A stretch of 64,000 nucleotides of DNA. It comes from Antennarius striatus (lineage: Eukaryota > Chordata > Actinopteri > Lophiiformes > Antennariidae). The stretch is taken from the NCBI RefSeq assembly GCF_040054535.1, contig NC_090780.1:15199001-15263000 (forward strand), written 5' to 3'. Positions 21,906 to 32,064 of this stretch are shown here, one piece after another. Within the stretch, counting starts at the first letter, position 1. Every line of letters starts with the position of its first letter. Under the pieces are notes generated by a model, which was given only the letters and a program-made list of their open reading frames with translations, had not been told where the DNA came from and did not search any database. The position numbers were made by a program, and so were the translations under genes.

Positions 21906-22330
21906 GCCTTGTTTCTTTTGGGATTTCCCAATAGAATTGGCTCCATAGATGGCACCCACATTCCTATCAAGGCTCCCTCACATAATGAGGCTGATGGTGT
22001 GAATATTGCCACTATCAGAGGGTAACAACACCCTGCCCTACAAACTGAAGACCCCAATGACGACCACATCCACCTGCCAGCTATATCCAAGACAGCAGAG
22101 CAGTGAGACACCATCTGCCATAATCCTTTCACAGTCTAAGTCACCATCACCACCACAGTGGACAATAAAAAGATACAAATCACATTTCATTTGGTCGACT
22201 TTATTTCTTACAAATACAGTTAGTGTTTTTATCGTTCCAATAGTTAGCATGATTCCCTATTGTTAACATAACGAATAGTTAGCATGATTCATCACCCACC
22301 TCTAACGTGTGCTCCAGTATTCTATTTCCA
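21906..22330 (+). pseudogene. PIF/Harbinger transposase fragment
   Basis: The plus strand at about 21928-22021 reads FPNRIGSIDGTHIPIKAPSH followed by NEAD and then a stop at 22022. IG(C/S)IDGTHIPIKAP is the conserved core of the DDE nuclease of Harbinger transposases (HARBI1-like), including the first catalytic aspartate. Only about 35 codons survive. The downstream CCACCATCACCACC-rich region has no open frame. Confidence 0.7.
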
Positions 22331-22389
22331 GATCTGCCCTCCTAGTCTGGCGGTCCAAGTAAACCACTTCTTTATGTTTTCTGTATTTT

Positions 22390-22500
22390 GTTTAGAGTGT
22401 TCATTCATCTTCTAAACCTGTGTCATTCACTGTCGCGGGTTTGGGGTTTCTGGAGCCTATCCCAGCCGACTGGTGGCGTGAGGCAGAATGTGAATATAAA
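22390..22500. repeat. dispersed teleost repeat fragment
   Basis: CTGTCGCGGGTTTGGGGTTT then GGAGCCTATCCCAGCCGACT resembles a very common fish repeat (CGCGGGG ... GGAGCCTATCCCAGC). A better-preserved member is at 62070-62250. It ends where the ube2j2 duplication block starts. Confidence 0.5.
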
Positions 22501-22725
22501 CTATAGCAGAACAATAGTGCATTTTTTGCTACACCCTTCAACAATCCATGAGCCAAGTTTGTTCCTACTGCAGTCACAAACGACTGAAGCAGAGTGGATC
22601 GCAACCATTTTAAGAAACCCCTTCTGCCCCCCCAGCCCAGCTGCAATTCCCACCCACTCCCCCACTTCCTCTCAACTAAAAGCCTGGGTTGGCGTCTAGT
22701 TTCCATCACCCAGGATTGAACATCA

Positions 22726-22920
22726 AGGGCAGTCAAGGCGAATGGCAGACCTCGGGAGTCTGGGTCCTGCCCGGAATTTGTTCCTCAATGTGGGAGTTTT
22801 TCCCCACCGCTGTTGCTTCTGCTTTCTCTGGAGGGTTCAGTTGGTTTCTCTGTCTGTTGAAGCGCTTTGAAATGTCTGCTGTGGTGATTAAGCGCCATAC
22901 AAATAAAAGTTGATTGATTT
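22726..22920 (+). mobile_element. SINE-like repeat abutting the ube2j2 copy A stop
   Basis: This block is absent from unit B and ends AAGCGCCATACAAATAAAAG then TTGATTGATT and a T run. It has replaced the sequence directly 3' of copy A, about 10 bases from its stop codon. It contains the box-like CTGTTGAAGCGCTTTGAAAT shared, inverted, with 20554-20665. Confidence 0.6.
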
Positions 22921-22934
22921 TTTTTTACCAGCAC

Positions 22935-25681
22935 TCACTCCTGGGCTATTGTCCACAGCACAAACTTGACTACAAAGGCAAACGCCGCAAAGCCTGCAAA
23001 CACAAACGGGTTGGCTAGAGCCCCGCCTAAAAGTCTGTGGTTGTGGTTGGCCTGCTGTAGACCAGGATCAGGGTTGGCACCCCTAAGTGGTATAGGACCT
23101 CCATTGAGTGCGTGGTGAGAAGCTTTTTGTTTCTGTTTAATCTCCTGGTGGAGGGAATGAGACAAAATGATCCACATTAGGCCAAAAAACACACAGCAAT
23201 GGACGAGAAGCTACCAGACATCAGAAGACTTACATCGACTACGTCAGGAAACAGCTCGCAAAACACCTCGTCCTTGAGATTAAAGACCAGACTTTCCACT
23301 GACAGCTGTCTTTTCTGGAGAAAACAAAGTAAGTAAATAAATAACTAAATAATGCCCATCACATATCTGGGAGACTACAGATCACTTATCATGTTAGATG
23401 TTTGTGCTCACTGTATTGTCAGAGGTCTCGATGCTGCCGAGGGTGGGGCCTTTCTCCACCATAAAGCTAAGCAGACCTGTGAGGATGGTAGAAACTGACC
23501 ACGCTGGGTTCCACGTGTCTGGATGGAAGTCTGTGATGGACAAACATAACCTGAGGAAAAAAAACAGTTAATGTTATATGAAAGATCTACACCAATGACC
23601 CAAGATTTTTCAGAAATTTTAGTTGGAATCTCTAATAAGAAACATAATTCTCACCTTGTGTTACACTTAAATCTCCCATTTGGTGTTATCATATAGATAC
23701 TTGGTGGTTTAAAAGGAAATTCCCGGGGAAATATAATTTTTCCATGATAATATCCTCCTATAGAAAAGATTGACAAGTTGGATTGTATCATATCACTATG
23801 ATATCAGCTTCCCCCCGAAAAAATATAGAATAAAAAAAAGTGAAGACATATTCAAATATGAAACTTTCTTGTAAAGCAGGAAGCAGAAACTTCTTATAAG
23901 GTGTGTGCTAGATAACTGTGGCAAATTTCTACCTTCATATGGCGTTTTCTCAGGACCTCTGACGACATAGTGCCTGGAGGAGACATGAAACGACAGAATA
24001 CTTTTGAATAAACTTTTTTTTTTTGAATATCCATTCATATATTGCCGTGCACATTGCATGACATACAAAACTACAAGGAAAAAAAGAACAATAAGAACAG
24101 AAATAAATGCACTCCTCCGTTCTAGCTGGCTGGAGGAAAGTCTTTTCCTTTCAGCGTTTCCCTTCAGGGGTCGCCACAGCGAATCAGTTGCCTCCATCTA
24201 ACCCTGTCTTCTGGATCCTCTTCTCTCACACCAAGTACCTTCATGTCCTCTTTCACTACATCCATAAACCTCCTCTTTGGTCTTCCTCTAGGCCTCCTGC
24301 CTGGCAGTTCAAAACTCAGCATCCCTCTACCAATATATTCACTATCTCTCCTCTGGACATGTCCAAACCATCTCAGTCTGGCCTCTCTGACTTTATCTCC
24401 AAAACCTCTAACATGTGCTGTCCCTCTGATGTACTCATTCCTGATCCTATCCAACCTGGCCACTCCCAAAGATAGTCCCACCATCTTCATCTCTGCTACC
24501 TCCAGCTCTGTTTCCTGTCTTGTCCTCATTAACACTGTCTCTAGACCAAACAACATCACTGCTCTTACCAGTTTTGTACACCTTTCCTTTCATTTTAGCT
24601 GAAACTCTTCTATCACACATCACATCTTTTCTCCACCGCTCTCACATACTTCTCTGCCACTCCAGACTTCCCCATAGAATACCATAGTTCCTCTCTGGAC
24701 ACCCTGTCATAAGCTTTCTCCAGATCTACAAAAACACAATGCAGCTCCCTCTGGCCTTCTCTGTACTTCTCTATCAACATCCTCAAAGCAAATACTGCAT
24801 CTGTAGTACTCTTTTTTGGCATGAAACCATACTGCTGCTCAGAAATTCTCACTTCTACCCTTAGCAGCTTCAACTACTCTTTTCCATAACTTCATTGTAT
24901 GGCTCATCAGCTTTATTCCTCTGTAGTTGCCACAACTCTGCACATCTCCCTTGTTCTTAAAAATGGGCACCAGCACACTTCTCCTCCATTCCTCAGGCAT
25001 CTTCTCACTATCTAAGATCCTGTTGAACAACCCAGTCAGAAACTCTACTGCCACCTCTCCTAGACACTTCCACACCTCCACAGGTCTATCATCAGGACTG
25101 AGTACCTTTCCACTCTTCATATACTTTCTTTTTTAAACAAGAGCAACAGAAAAATAATTTATCTATATCCCCTTTTTTATTTTCTGCATGTTTGGAGAGT
25201 TAGGAGATTAAGTTCCTGCTTTTGTTTGGCTCTGTTTTGTTATTACATCCCGCTTCAAAGCGGTCTATTGTAATTGTCAGTGTTCGTGTGTTCGTTTGTT
25301 TGTTCGTCCATTCGTTCATCCGTTACTATGTCCACCAAATATCTTTGCAAGCATTGCAGATAGAAAGATGAAACAGAAAGCAGATTACTCAGGCAGCACA
25401 AATTTCTCAAGACCTTGACCTTGAGAAAACTAGGTCAAGGTCAAATTTCAAGTTTTGTACACTCAGGAACCAGATAAGATGGAAAACTGAAAAGAAGTTC
25501 AGTGCTTTAGCGACTTCTGATGATAAGCCTCAATAATATGGAGACCTTACCATTCTAGGATGTTGGAGGGTAGAGGTTCTGCACGGATGTAAGGCACAGG
25601 GTCTTGCTTTATTCTGAGGTAATCCTTCGTAAGTCGTTGAGCGGCTGTGGTCGACACTCTTTTTTTCCCGTTATTGCTCAT
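22935..25681 (-). CDS. ube2j2: UBE2J2-like E2 ubiquitin-conjugating enzyme, tandem copy A
   Basis: Tail-anchored ER E2 enzyme used in ER-associated degradation. Exons in gene order: 25681-25551 (ATG 25681-25679), 23973-23933, 23757-23655, 23550-23412, 23314-23234, 23144-22935. All junctions are canonical and frame is kept throughout: 234 codons and TGA, against 261 in copy B. Active-site Cys94 in [12 protein letters not shown] is present. Differences from copy B: nine substitutions in the first 43 residues ([10 protein letters not shown] start), Y to N at the end of exon 5, an in-frame loss of about 27 residues of the linker after EIKQKQKA, and a changed anchor ([15 protein letters not shown], ending VLWTIAQE). 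An RTE fragment sits in the intron after the first coding exon. No promoter exon like that of copy B is found. It could be a young functional paralogue or an unexpressed copy not yet broken. Confidence 0.8.
24160..25135 (-). mobile_element. RTE-type LINE fragment in the ube2j2 copy A intron
   Basis: The minus strand gives reverse-transcriptase pieces in order: [20 protein letters not shown] and [20 protein letters not shown]; then [20 protein letters not shown] and [20 protein letters not shown]; then the C-terminal [11 protein letters not shown] and [20 protein letters not shown] up to [11 protein letters not shown]. These match fish RTE elements. The segment with the FADD catalytic box is missing between about 24603 and 24613 and the frame shifts, so the element is dead. 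It is in the same orientation as the host gene and absent from copy B. Confidence 0.85.
25238..25500. mobile_element. non-autonomous Harbinger-like element, truncated copy 2
   Basis: TTATTACATCCCGCTTCAAA starts the copy. It then shares ATATCTTTGCAAGCATTGCA and ACCTTGACCTTGAGAAAACT with the element at 21331, including AGGTCAAGGTCA at 25432-25443. It breaks off after a GGAACCAGATAAGAT stretch, so the second inverted end is missing. Confidence 0.6.
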
Positions 25682-26021
25682 CTGTGGATATAGATGACAA
25701 ATTAGCTATTTCAACTTACGTTACTGGTTAAGTTTTGCTAAAACCATTGGAGAGCTGAGATAAAGCAGTCTAATGAAAAATAGATTGTGACCAGAGAGTT
25801 ATGACAAAACATATGGTACTCTTAAAGTATATTGAACTGTTGGCTATTGCATGAAGTCCCTACTTTATCGCCGTCCACTAATCTACATCACAGTCACGAA
25901 GATGAATGGAACCTAGGACACTAAAAACTATACATACCTGTGTATACATTTTTATTCTCTTATCTATTATCTATTTATTATGATTTATTTTAGTTCTTCA
26001 TTCTTAAATTCTCCTTATTCC

Positions 26022-26058
26022 GTGTATGTGTGTGTGTGTGTGCGTGCGTGCGTGTGTG

Positions 26059-26090
<32 letters not shown>

Positions 26091-26092
26091 AA
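26022..26092. repeat. (TG)n microsatellite
   Basis: TG-rich run with CGTG interruptions, in intron 1 territory of unit A. Confidence 0.9.
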
Positions 26093-26529
26093 CGTATCCA
26101 CTCTTTGTCTCTCACAAGGCTGGGAATGAGTGATAATTTCAGCTCTTGATTTCTGCCTGGATTATTTCACATGCAGCGTTTAGGTCAAGTTGAACATAAC
26201 CCTTGACCGGTGACAGTTAATATGTTAGGCTATAAATAAAGGCTGAGGCTGTTTGGTAATGGGCTGTGTTGTCAGTTTGGATACACTCAGCTCTCAGATC
26301 ACTTAGAAGAGCTGAAGTTGCTTTAATTCATCAAAAACCAGAAAACAGTTCTGAGTTAGTAGTGTCTGAAGCAGAGCCAAATAGCCAAATGCTAACTGAT
26401 ATCAACAGCTTGTGAGGAACTTTCAGTGTATAGCTCTGACTGCTACCTTAGCCTGAACACAAACTCAACGTCAGGGATGACCAAACCTTATCCTGGTGGA
26501 CAGTCAAAAATTTGACTCAGTATAGGTCA

Positions 26530-27575
26530 AGGTCATAGGCTATGGGTCCAGACAACATTAGCTCCAGGCTACTGAAATCCCGTGCAGACCAGCTGAGTGG
26601 GATTGTTGAACACATGTTCAACCTGAGCCTCAAGCTGAGGGTCCCACAGCTGTGGACAGCTTCCTCCATGGTTCCTGTATCCAAGACGCTGCACACAAAG
26701 GACCTTAACAGCTACAGGCCGGTCGCGCTAACATCCACCCGATGAAGACTCTAGAGCGGCTGGTCTGTAGTCATCTCCGCCCCCTGATGAGCCCGTTATT
26801 GGATCCACTCCCGTTTGCTTTCCAGCCTACCATCGGGGTGGATGACGCCATCGTCTTCCTCCAACAGTGGGCCATCTCTCACCTGGAGAGACCTGGGAGC
26901 ACTGTGAAGATCATGTCCTTAGATTTCTCCAGCGCTTTTAACACGATAGCGTCAGCACCTCTGAGAGACCATCACCTCAACTTGGACCATCAACTCTTCA
27001 ACGTGTCACCTGCAGAAGTTCTCTGATGACTCTGTAATGCCTCATCACTGACGGGGACGACAGGGAGTACAGACAACTGACCTAGGACTGGTGTCAGCTG
27101 AGCCGCTTCCAGATCAACACTGGGAAAACCAAGGAGCTGGTGGTGGATTTCCGCAGGCGATCACTCTGCCTGGCGACACCAGTGACCTTCCAGGGATTGG
27201 ACTTTGAGATGGTGATAAGTACCTGGGTGTTCACCTGAACAATAACTATCTGAACTATCACCTGAACTATTGCAGGTGTTTCCTCCGGGATTAATTAAGT
27301 ATCTATCTATCCTGCAGCTGTCAGACTATATAACCAGCACTGCTCGCAATCAACCACACTCAGAAAATCAATCTCAGAATCTGTATGAGCAGTGTAGGTT
27401 GCAAATTGTAACCTGTACATCCCTAAATATGTATCTCAGAATGTCTGTATGTATGAAGCTGTGGTACTACTTTATCCTACTGCCGTCTATCCTATTCTTC
27501 CATTCTATCTGGATACTGCTGCCACAATCATGAAATATTCCCCACTGTGGGTCGAATAAAGGATTATCTTATCAT
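26530..27575 (+). mobile_element. internally deleted CR1/L2-like LINE
   Basis: The plus strand reads GPDNISSRLLKSRADQLSGI, then PVSKTLHTKDLNSYRPVALT and MKTLERLVCSHLRPLM, up to MSLDFSSAFNTI. It then jumps to pieces near DGDDREYRQLT and GKTKELVVDFRRRS. The palm region with the YxDD box is deleted and stops are present. The 3' end is preserved as CCACTGTGGGTCGAATAAAG then GATTATCTTATCATT, the usual tail of such elements. Non-functional. Confidence 0.75.
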
Positions 27576-27899
27576 TAAGCTTCTAAGTGTAACATAAACA
27601 AAGTGTAGGCCACCTTAAAGCGTAGATTGAAATCGTCGGTGTCACAGCTATGTTCCTGCTTCTGGCTTTGGACATGAGCCACGTGTGTGACTGAAAAGGT
27701 TGTTTTATGCTTGTTTTATGGCTTTTATACTTTGATGGCTTTTATGTATTGAAGCTTTAAAGTTTTTTATGGTTTTTCAGTAATTAGTCTGTGCACTATT
27801 CTAGATGCGTTACCCTCAGTTTAACATACGCGCGAGAACGTAGATAGAAAATTGACAGTACATAACGAAACCAGGAAATTTATTAGACTACCGATGTAG

Positions 27900-28065
27900 T
27901 CCCAGGACCAGGTGGAGGGATTATATCTCAACACTGGCTTGACCTTGGGAGCCTCCAGTCAGAACTAGTTGATGTGGCTGGGAAAAGGGAAGTTTGAGGT
28001 TCCCTGTTGAAGCTGCTTCCTCCCCGACCCGACTACGGATGAGTGGATGAAGATGGATGGCGGCA
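27900..28065. repeat. dispersed teleost repeat
   Basis: CCAGGTGGAGGGATTATATC, then GTTGATGTGGCTGGGAAAAG and CCGACCCGACTACGGATGAG ending GATGAAGATGGATGG. I know this string as a very common fish repeat, probably the 3' part of a non-LTR element. No frame is open. Confidence 0.55.
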
Positions 28066-28069
28066 AGTG

Positions 28070-28960
28070 CAGATATACAGTATCTTTAAAAATGTAGACT
28101 CCATCTGGTGGCCTGAGAAGGTATTGACTACTCATCAACATTATAAAGTAATATACAGTAATTTCAAATTAATTTATCAGATTTCTAAATCATTCACCTG
28201 CAATCCTGTGGAACTCCGCATTGATGATTCTGACAGGTTTATCTCCAGGGAAATTGACAAACGGGTGAAAGTCGTCACAAGGCGAGGCACACTGAGTATC
28301 CCTCACATTGTATCGAAAACTACTGTTTGGAAATAAGTAAAAGATGAAACACAGCACTACACACAGTTCCTGCTGGGATGTGAGAGCATGACTGATTTGT
28401 TATTCTGTAAATGTGAGGATTGATTAGGTCGTGGATGTGTGTGATGGATCGGTACATGAACCAGTACCGATCATAAAGAAAATTGTCTGGATATGAGGGG
28501 ACATCTGAACGAAATACAATAATATTTAGTTCTCTCTGAATTAATGCCAGACCTTCACCATGGGATCCTCGCCAAATGGACATACCATGTTTGCATATTA
28601 AAATACAGACTGAGTTTCCTTTTAAAGATCAAACTGAACTTTAGTAAAACTCTCTGATGGAAAACAGGAAATGAAACGGTGTGAGCGGCTTTGAAAGAGG
28701 GTGGAGTCAGAGGAAACCCTGGGTTCATGAAGTAAAACCTGCTCCTGACTAAGTTGGTTCCAGAGAGTCTGTTACTATGGTAACAAATGCAGAGGTTCAG
28801 TTACCTCGCTTTGTGAAACAAGTTACTTCTCTGACTCTGGGTTAAGTTACTAGGGTTAAGCCATGTATTCGTTTCAGACGAGTATCCGGTACGGATATAG
28901 CATTTTGGATGAGTACGAGCATGATACAAGTAAAACTCGTCAGTACTCCTGCTTGTGTTA
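28070..28960 (-). mobile_element. Harbinger-like element, left part with transposase N-terminal fragment
   Basis: The minus strand 28583-28338 reads SDVPSYPDNFLYDRYWFMYR, then SITHIHDLINPHIYRITNQS. This matches the (Y/F)LY(E/D)RYRF ... I.YLNDLLRPYI.N(I/V)T block at the N-terminus of HARBI1-type transposases. The neighbouring 28190-28265 block recurs at 21175-21280. The element continues to about 28960, where a LINE interrupts it, and appears to resume at 29835. Confidence 0.55.
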
Positions 28961-28962
28961 AA

Positions 28963-29780
28963 GGAAACACGTGCTCTCCCCCATTCTCTTCACCCTCTAC
29001 ACATCGGACTTCAAGCACAACTCGGATACATGCCACATACAGAAGTACTCAGATGACACTGCGATTGCGGCATGTATCCGGGAGGGTGATGAGGGGGAGT
29101 ACAGGGGTTTGGTGGCTGACTTCGTGGAGTGGTGCCAACAGAACCAGCTCCAGCTCAACGTCTTCAAGACAAAGGAGATGGTGCTGGAGTTCCGGCGGGC
29201 ATCTCCCTCTCCACAGCCAGTGATCATCGAGGGCAGTGAGGTGGAGGTGGTAGGAAACTATAAGTACCTGGGACTGCAGCTAGACAGCAGACTGGACTGG
29301 TCACTCAACTCGGACTGTGTGTACAAGAAGGGGCAGAGCAGGATGTACTTCCTGAGGAGGCCAGCCTCCTTCTACATCTGTCCTAAGCTCCTTCTCATGT
29401 TGTATCAGTCCGTAGTTTCCAGTGTGCTGTCATACGCCATTGTGTGTTGGGGTGGCAGGGCCAGGAAAAGAGATATGGACTTAACAGACTCATTCGCAGA
29501 GCGGGCTCAGTGGTCGGGCTGAGCCTGGACTCTGTGGAGACAGTTCTGCAGAGCAGGACCATGTCTAAAGTTAAGGCTATCATGAACAACACCAGCCACC
29601 CCCTGCACACCACCTTCTCCCAGCAGAGAAGCACCTTCAGCGACAGACTGCTGTCACACAGCGCCTCCAGAGAGGCTGAGGTCCTCCTTCGTGCCCCGTA
29701 CCATCAGGGGGTACAATGACTCTCTCAGGAGGAGCGGGGTGGAGGTGGCGAGGTCAGCACGGGGTTGAATGGATTTTATT
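28963..29780 (+). mobile_element. 5'-truncated LINE (reverse transcriptase C-terminal half)
   Basis: The frame opens in the palm domain: LSPILFTLYTSDFKHNSDTC, then QKYSDDTAIAACIREGDEGE carrying the YxDD catalytic box, then EVVGNYKYLGLQLDSRLDWS and LMLYQSVVSSVLSYAIVCWG. A frameshift near 29470 moves the remaining C-terminus (LIRRAGSVVGLSLDSVETVL) into another frame. The sequence resembles the LINE at 26530. The insertion sits inside Harbinger-like sequence. Confidence 0.8.
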
Positions 29781-29834
29781 TAATTCTATACTGTTTATAT
29801 TTTAAACAGCATAAAATTAAATTAAAAAATTAAA

Positions 29835-29935
29835 TTACCTCCCTTTGTGAAACAGCAAAATGCGTTTCCCTAATTCCAGGTTTACCATACCCAGGGTTTC
29901 CTCTAAACCTGCTTTGTGAAACGGACCTCTGGACA
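29835..29935 (-). mobile_element. Harbinger-like element, right part after the LINE insertion
   Basis: TTACCTCCCTTTGTGAAACA and CTAAACCTGCTTTGTGAAAC echo TTACCTCGCTTTGTGAAACA at 28800-28820 on the other side of the LINE, consistent with one element split by insertion. The exact terminal repeat cannot be fixed. Confidence 0.4.
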
Positions 29936-30134
29936 CGACCCGTCTCACACTCAATGCCAGCTTGGATTGGTTTTAGAACTATGACATCAATCTGGACAAA
30001 CACCTCAGATGAAGGAATGAATGAGCAGACAGATCATAGGCATCTGAAAAGTATGGGGGTGTTATGATTTTAACAAGTTTGTATTTTATAGTTTTCAATG
30101 CAGTCATGGAACAAAAATTCTTCAAATGACAGTA

Positions 30135-30135
<1 letters not shown>

Positions 30136-30204
<69 letters not shown>
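30136..30204. repeat. (CA)n microsatellite
   Basis: A pure CA run of about 68 bases between the two ube2j2 units. Confidence 0.95.
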
Positions 30205-30206
<2 letters not shown>

Positions 30207-32064
30207 TTCCTTCTTTGTAGGGTCAGACTTGACAACTCAAATTTCGTAATTTTCCAACAGAATCAGATAAAATGAAGGTTTTCTAAAATGCCTTGCCAAG
30301 CAAGGAAATTTATTTGCATTTACTATGAAAACATACAATGTCACACAAGATTAACTGAAGCATGGAAATTTGGGCGTTTTCTGTAGTTAGGCAAACACAC
30401 TCTTATCAGCAGTTTGTCTTTTTTAAAGATGCTGCCAAGAAAAGAGCAATAAAGATGCAAATCATCTTTTTTTTTTTTTTCAGGTGAAACATTAGATACA
30501 CAGTAGAACCATCTTCACTACCTGCAAAACAACACAACGGTAAATTATTAGCAAATCTGTGCGCCTGAAACACAGCCTGCCTTTTAGTTTGCAAACCTGA
30601 TAAGCAAACACTAGACTTTGAGGCTGTCTATAAATAGGAAGGATGAAACACAAGCTGAATTTATAAAAAATTTAAATTTGGAAAAAAACCCCCCAACAAA
30701 ATCAATATTAAGATTAAAACCAGTTGTTTTTTTTTTGTGAGTTCTAAATTGGACCAATAAAGTTTGACAGTATATTTGTTAGCTAAGCCAATTATCAAAG
30801 TGCAGTTCAATTTACTTTTTGGCAGACATTCGGTACACTTGTTGGCTCATGGGTTGCCAGGAGGGAATGTCTGGACTTGTACCAAAAGATCTCAAGGTAG
30901 TGCTTTTTGTTTTCCCCAAGGAGACACACACATGAATCCACTTTCCGATGCTCGGCTGTCGAAAGACAACGTTCTTCTGAATTTGCTCAACCTGTGATGG
31001 ATCATCTGCTTCGGTGTAGAAATTAGACTCTAATAATGAGTTACAGTATTACTGTAGGCAAATGTCATTCTTCATTTCCAACATTTGTGGGTGCTGTTTT
31101 TAATCATTCTTTACACTTTACAAGTTTGTTTTCACACGTCTTCTCATGGAAACTTGTCACTGGGTGTCAGTGATCTCAAACAATTTTCACAGATAATAAA
31201 CCTATCTACCACCCTTTCATGTTGCTTGACATTGTCCAGGATGTGGTGATGGGGACATACGATGTACAAACGTACAAACGAATGCCCTTCATGCTGTAGT
31301 TCAACACGTGTGTGTGTGTCTGTGTGTGTGTGTGTGGAGAAACAGAAGCACGGCTCTTTTCAGACGTGCTGCTTGGCTCAAATCACGTCGCTTTCTGAGA
31401 GCCTCGACAGGTTAAGATAGGTAACCATGGTAACCCATGGAAATGTGAACAAAATAAAAACAAAAGTTACAAGGTGAAGCCTGATACTTACAGTATTCAA
31501 GTGTTACAGACAAGCTACCTTGGCCACTGTCTGTCATGTTGTTGCTGTTGCCATGACAACTCCATTCTGCCACTGAACTAACAATATTAAGTGCTTGCAT
31601 CCAATAATATTTCCCTACGAATAGTACATATTTAACATAAGATTGATTTGGTGATTGATTGTAAGATTCCAGAGAAATTCCAGAGACTATGTCAACACTC
31701 TAAGTGGTTTGGAACTCTCAGACTGCTATGTTTTTAGAACCTTTTCCTAAGAACACAACCAAACCTGACACAAGGAAGGTGGAAGTAGAGGATTTGGTTC
31801 TTGAACTGCAGCTGCAGGTTGATGAAACCTGATGCAGTAAAAAAAGTGTCAAAAACAGTTGAAATTTGCTTCAAACACACATTTATAAAGCAGAACCACA
31901 GGAATGATTTCTGTAGCACTCATTGTCTCGTGAATGAAAGCATCTAGCACTGAAACAGTGTAAGGTCCCACCCTGAGGTGTCCAGGATTTTATAACTGAC
32001 AATGAAAAGGGAAATTGTTTTTGTAGTAGGACTTGGGACCGGGGAATTTAACAGGCTCGTCAGT
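30205..32064. other. spacer between ube2j2 units, nothing recognised
   Basis: AT-rich sequence with a short TG repeat (31306-31337). ORFs are short, in all frames and without motifs. No repeat family is recognised. Confidence 0.6.

Larger units (their letters stand above)
22500..27655 (-). repeat. segmental duplication, unit A (contains ube2j2 copy A)
   Basis: Unit A matches unit B (32070-35125) in the same orientation. The 3' flank (22500-22720 against 32065-32340), all coding exons, most intron sequence, and an intron-1 segment containing AGATTGAAATCGTCGGTGTC (27620-27650 against 35095-35122) are shared. Unit A is longer because a SINE-like repeat, an RTE fragment, a Harbinger-like element and a LINE have inserted. 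Homology stops before the position of the promoter exon of unit B. Confidence 0.85.

Noticed and set aside
26231..26330. TATAAATA followed by CTCAGCTCTCAGATC, resembling a solo LTR promoter
   Set aside because: No matching second end, TG...CA termini or target duplication could be identified.
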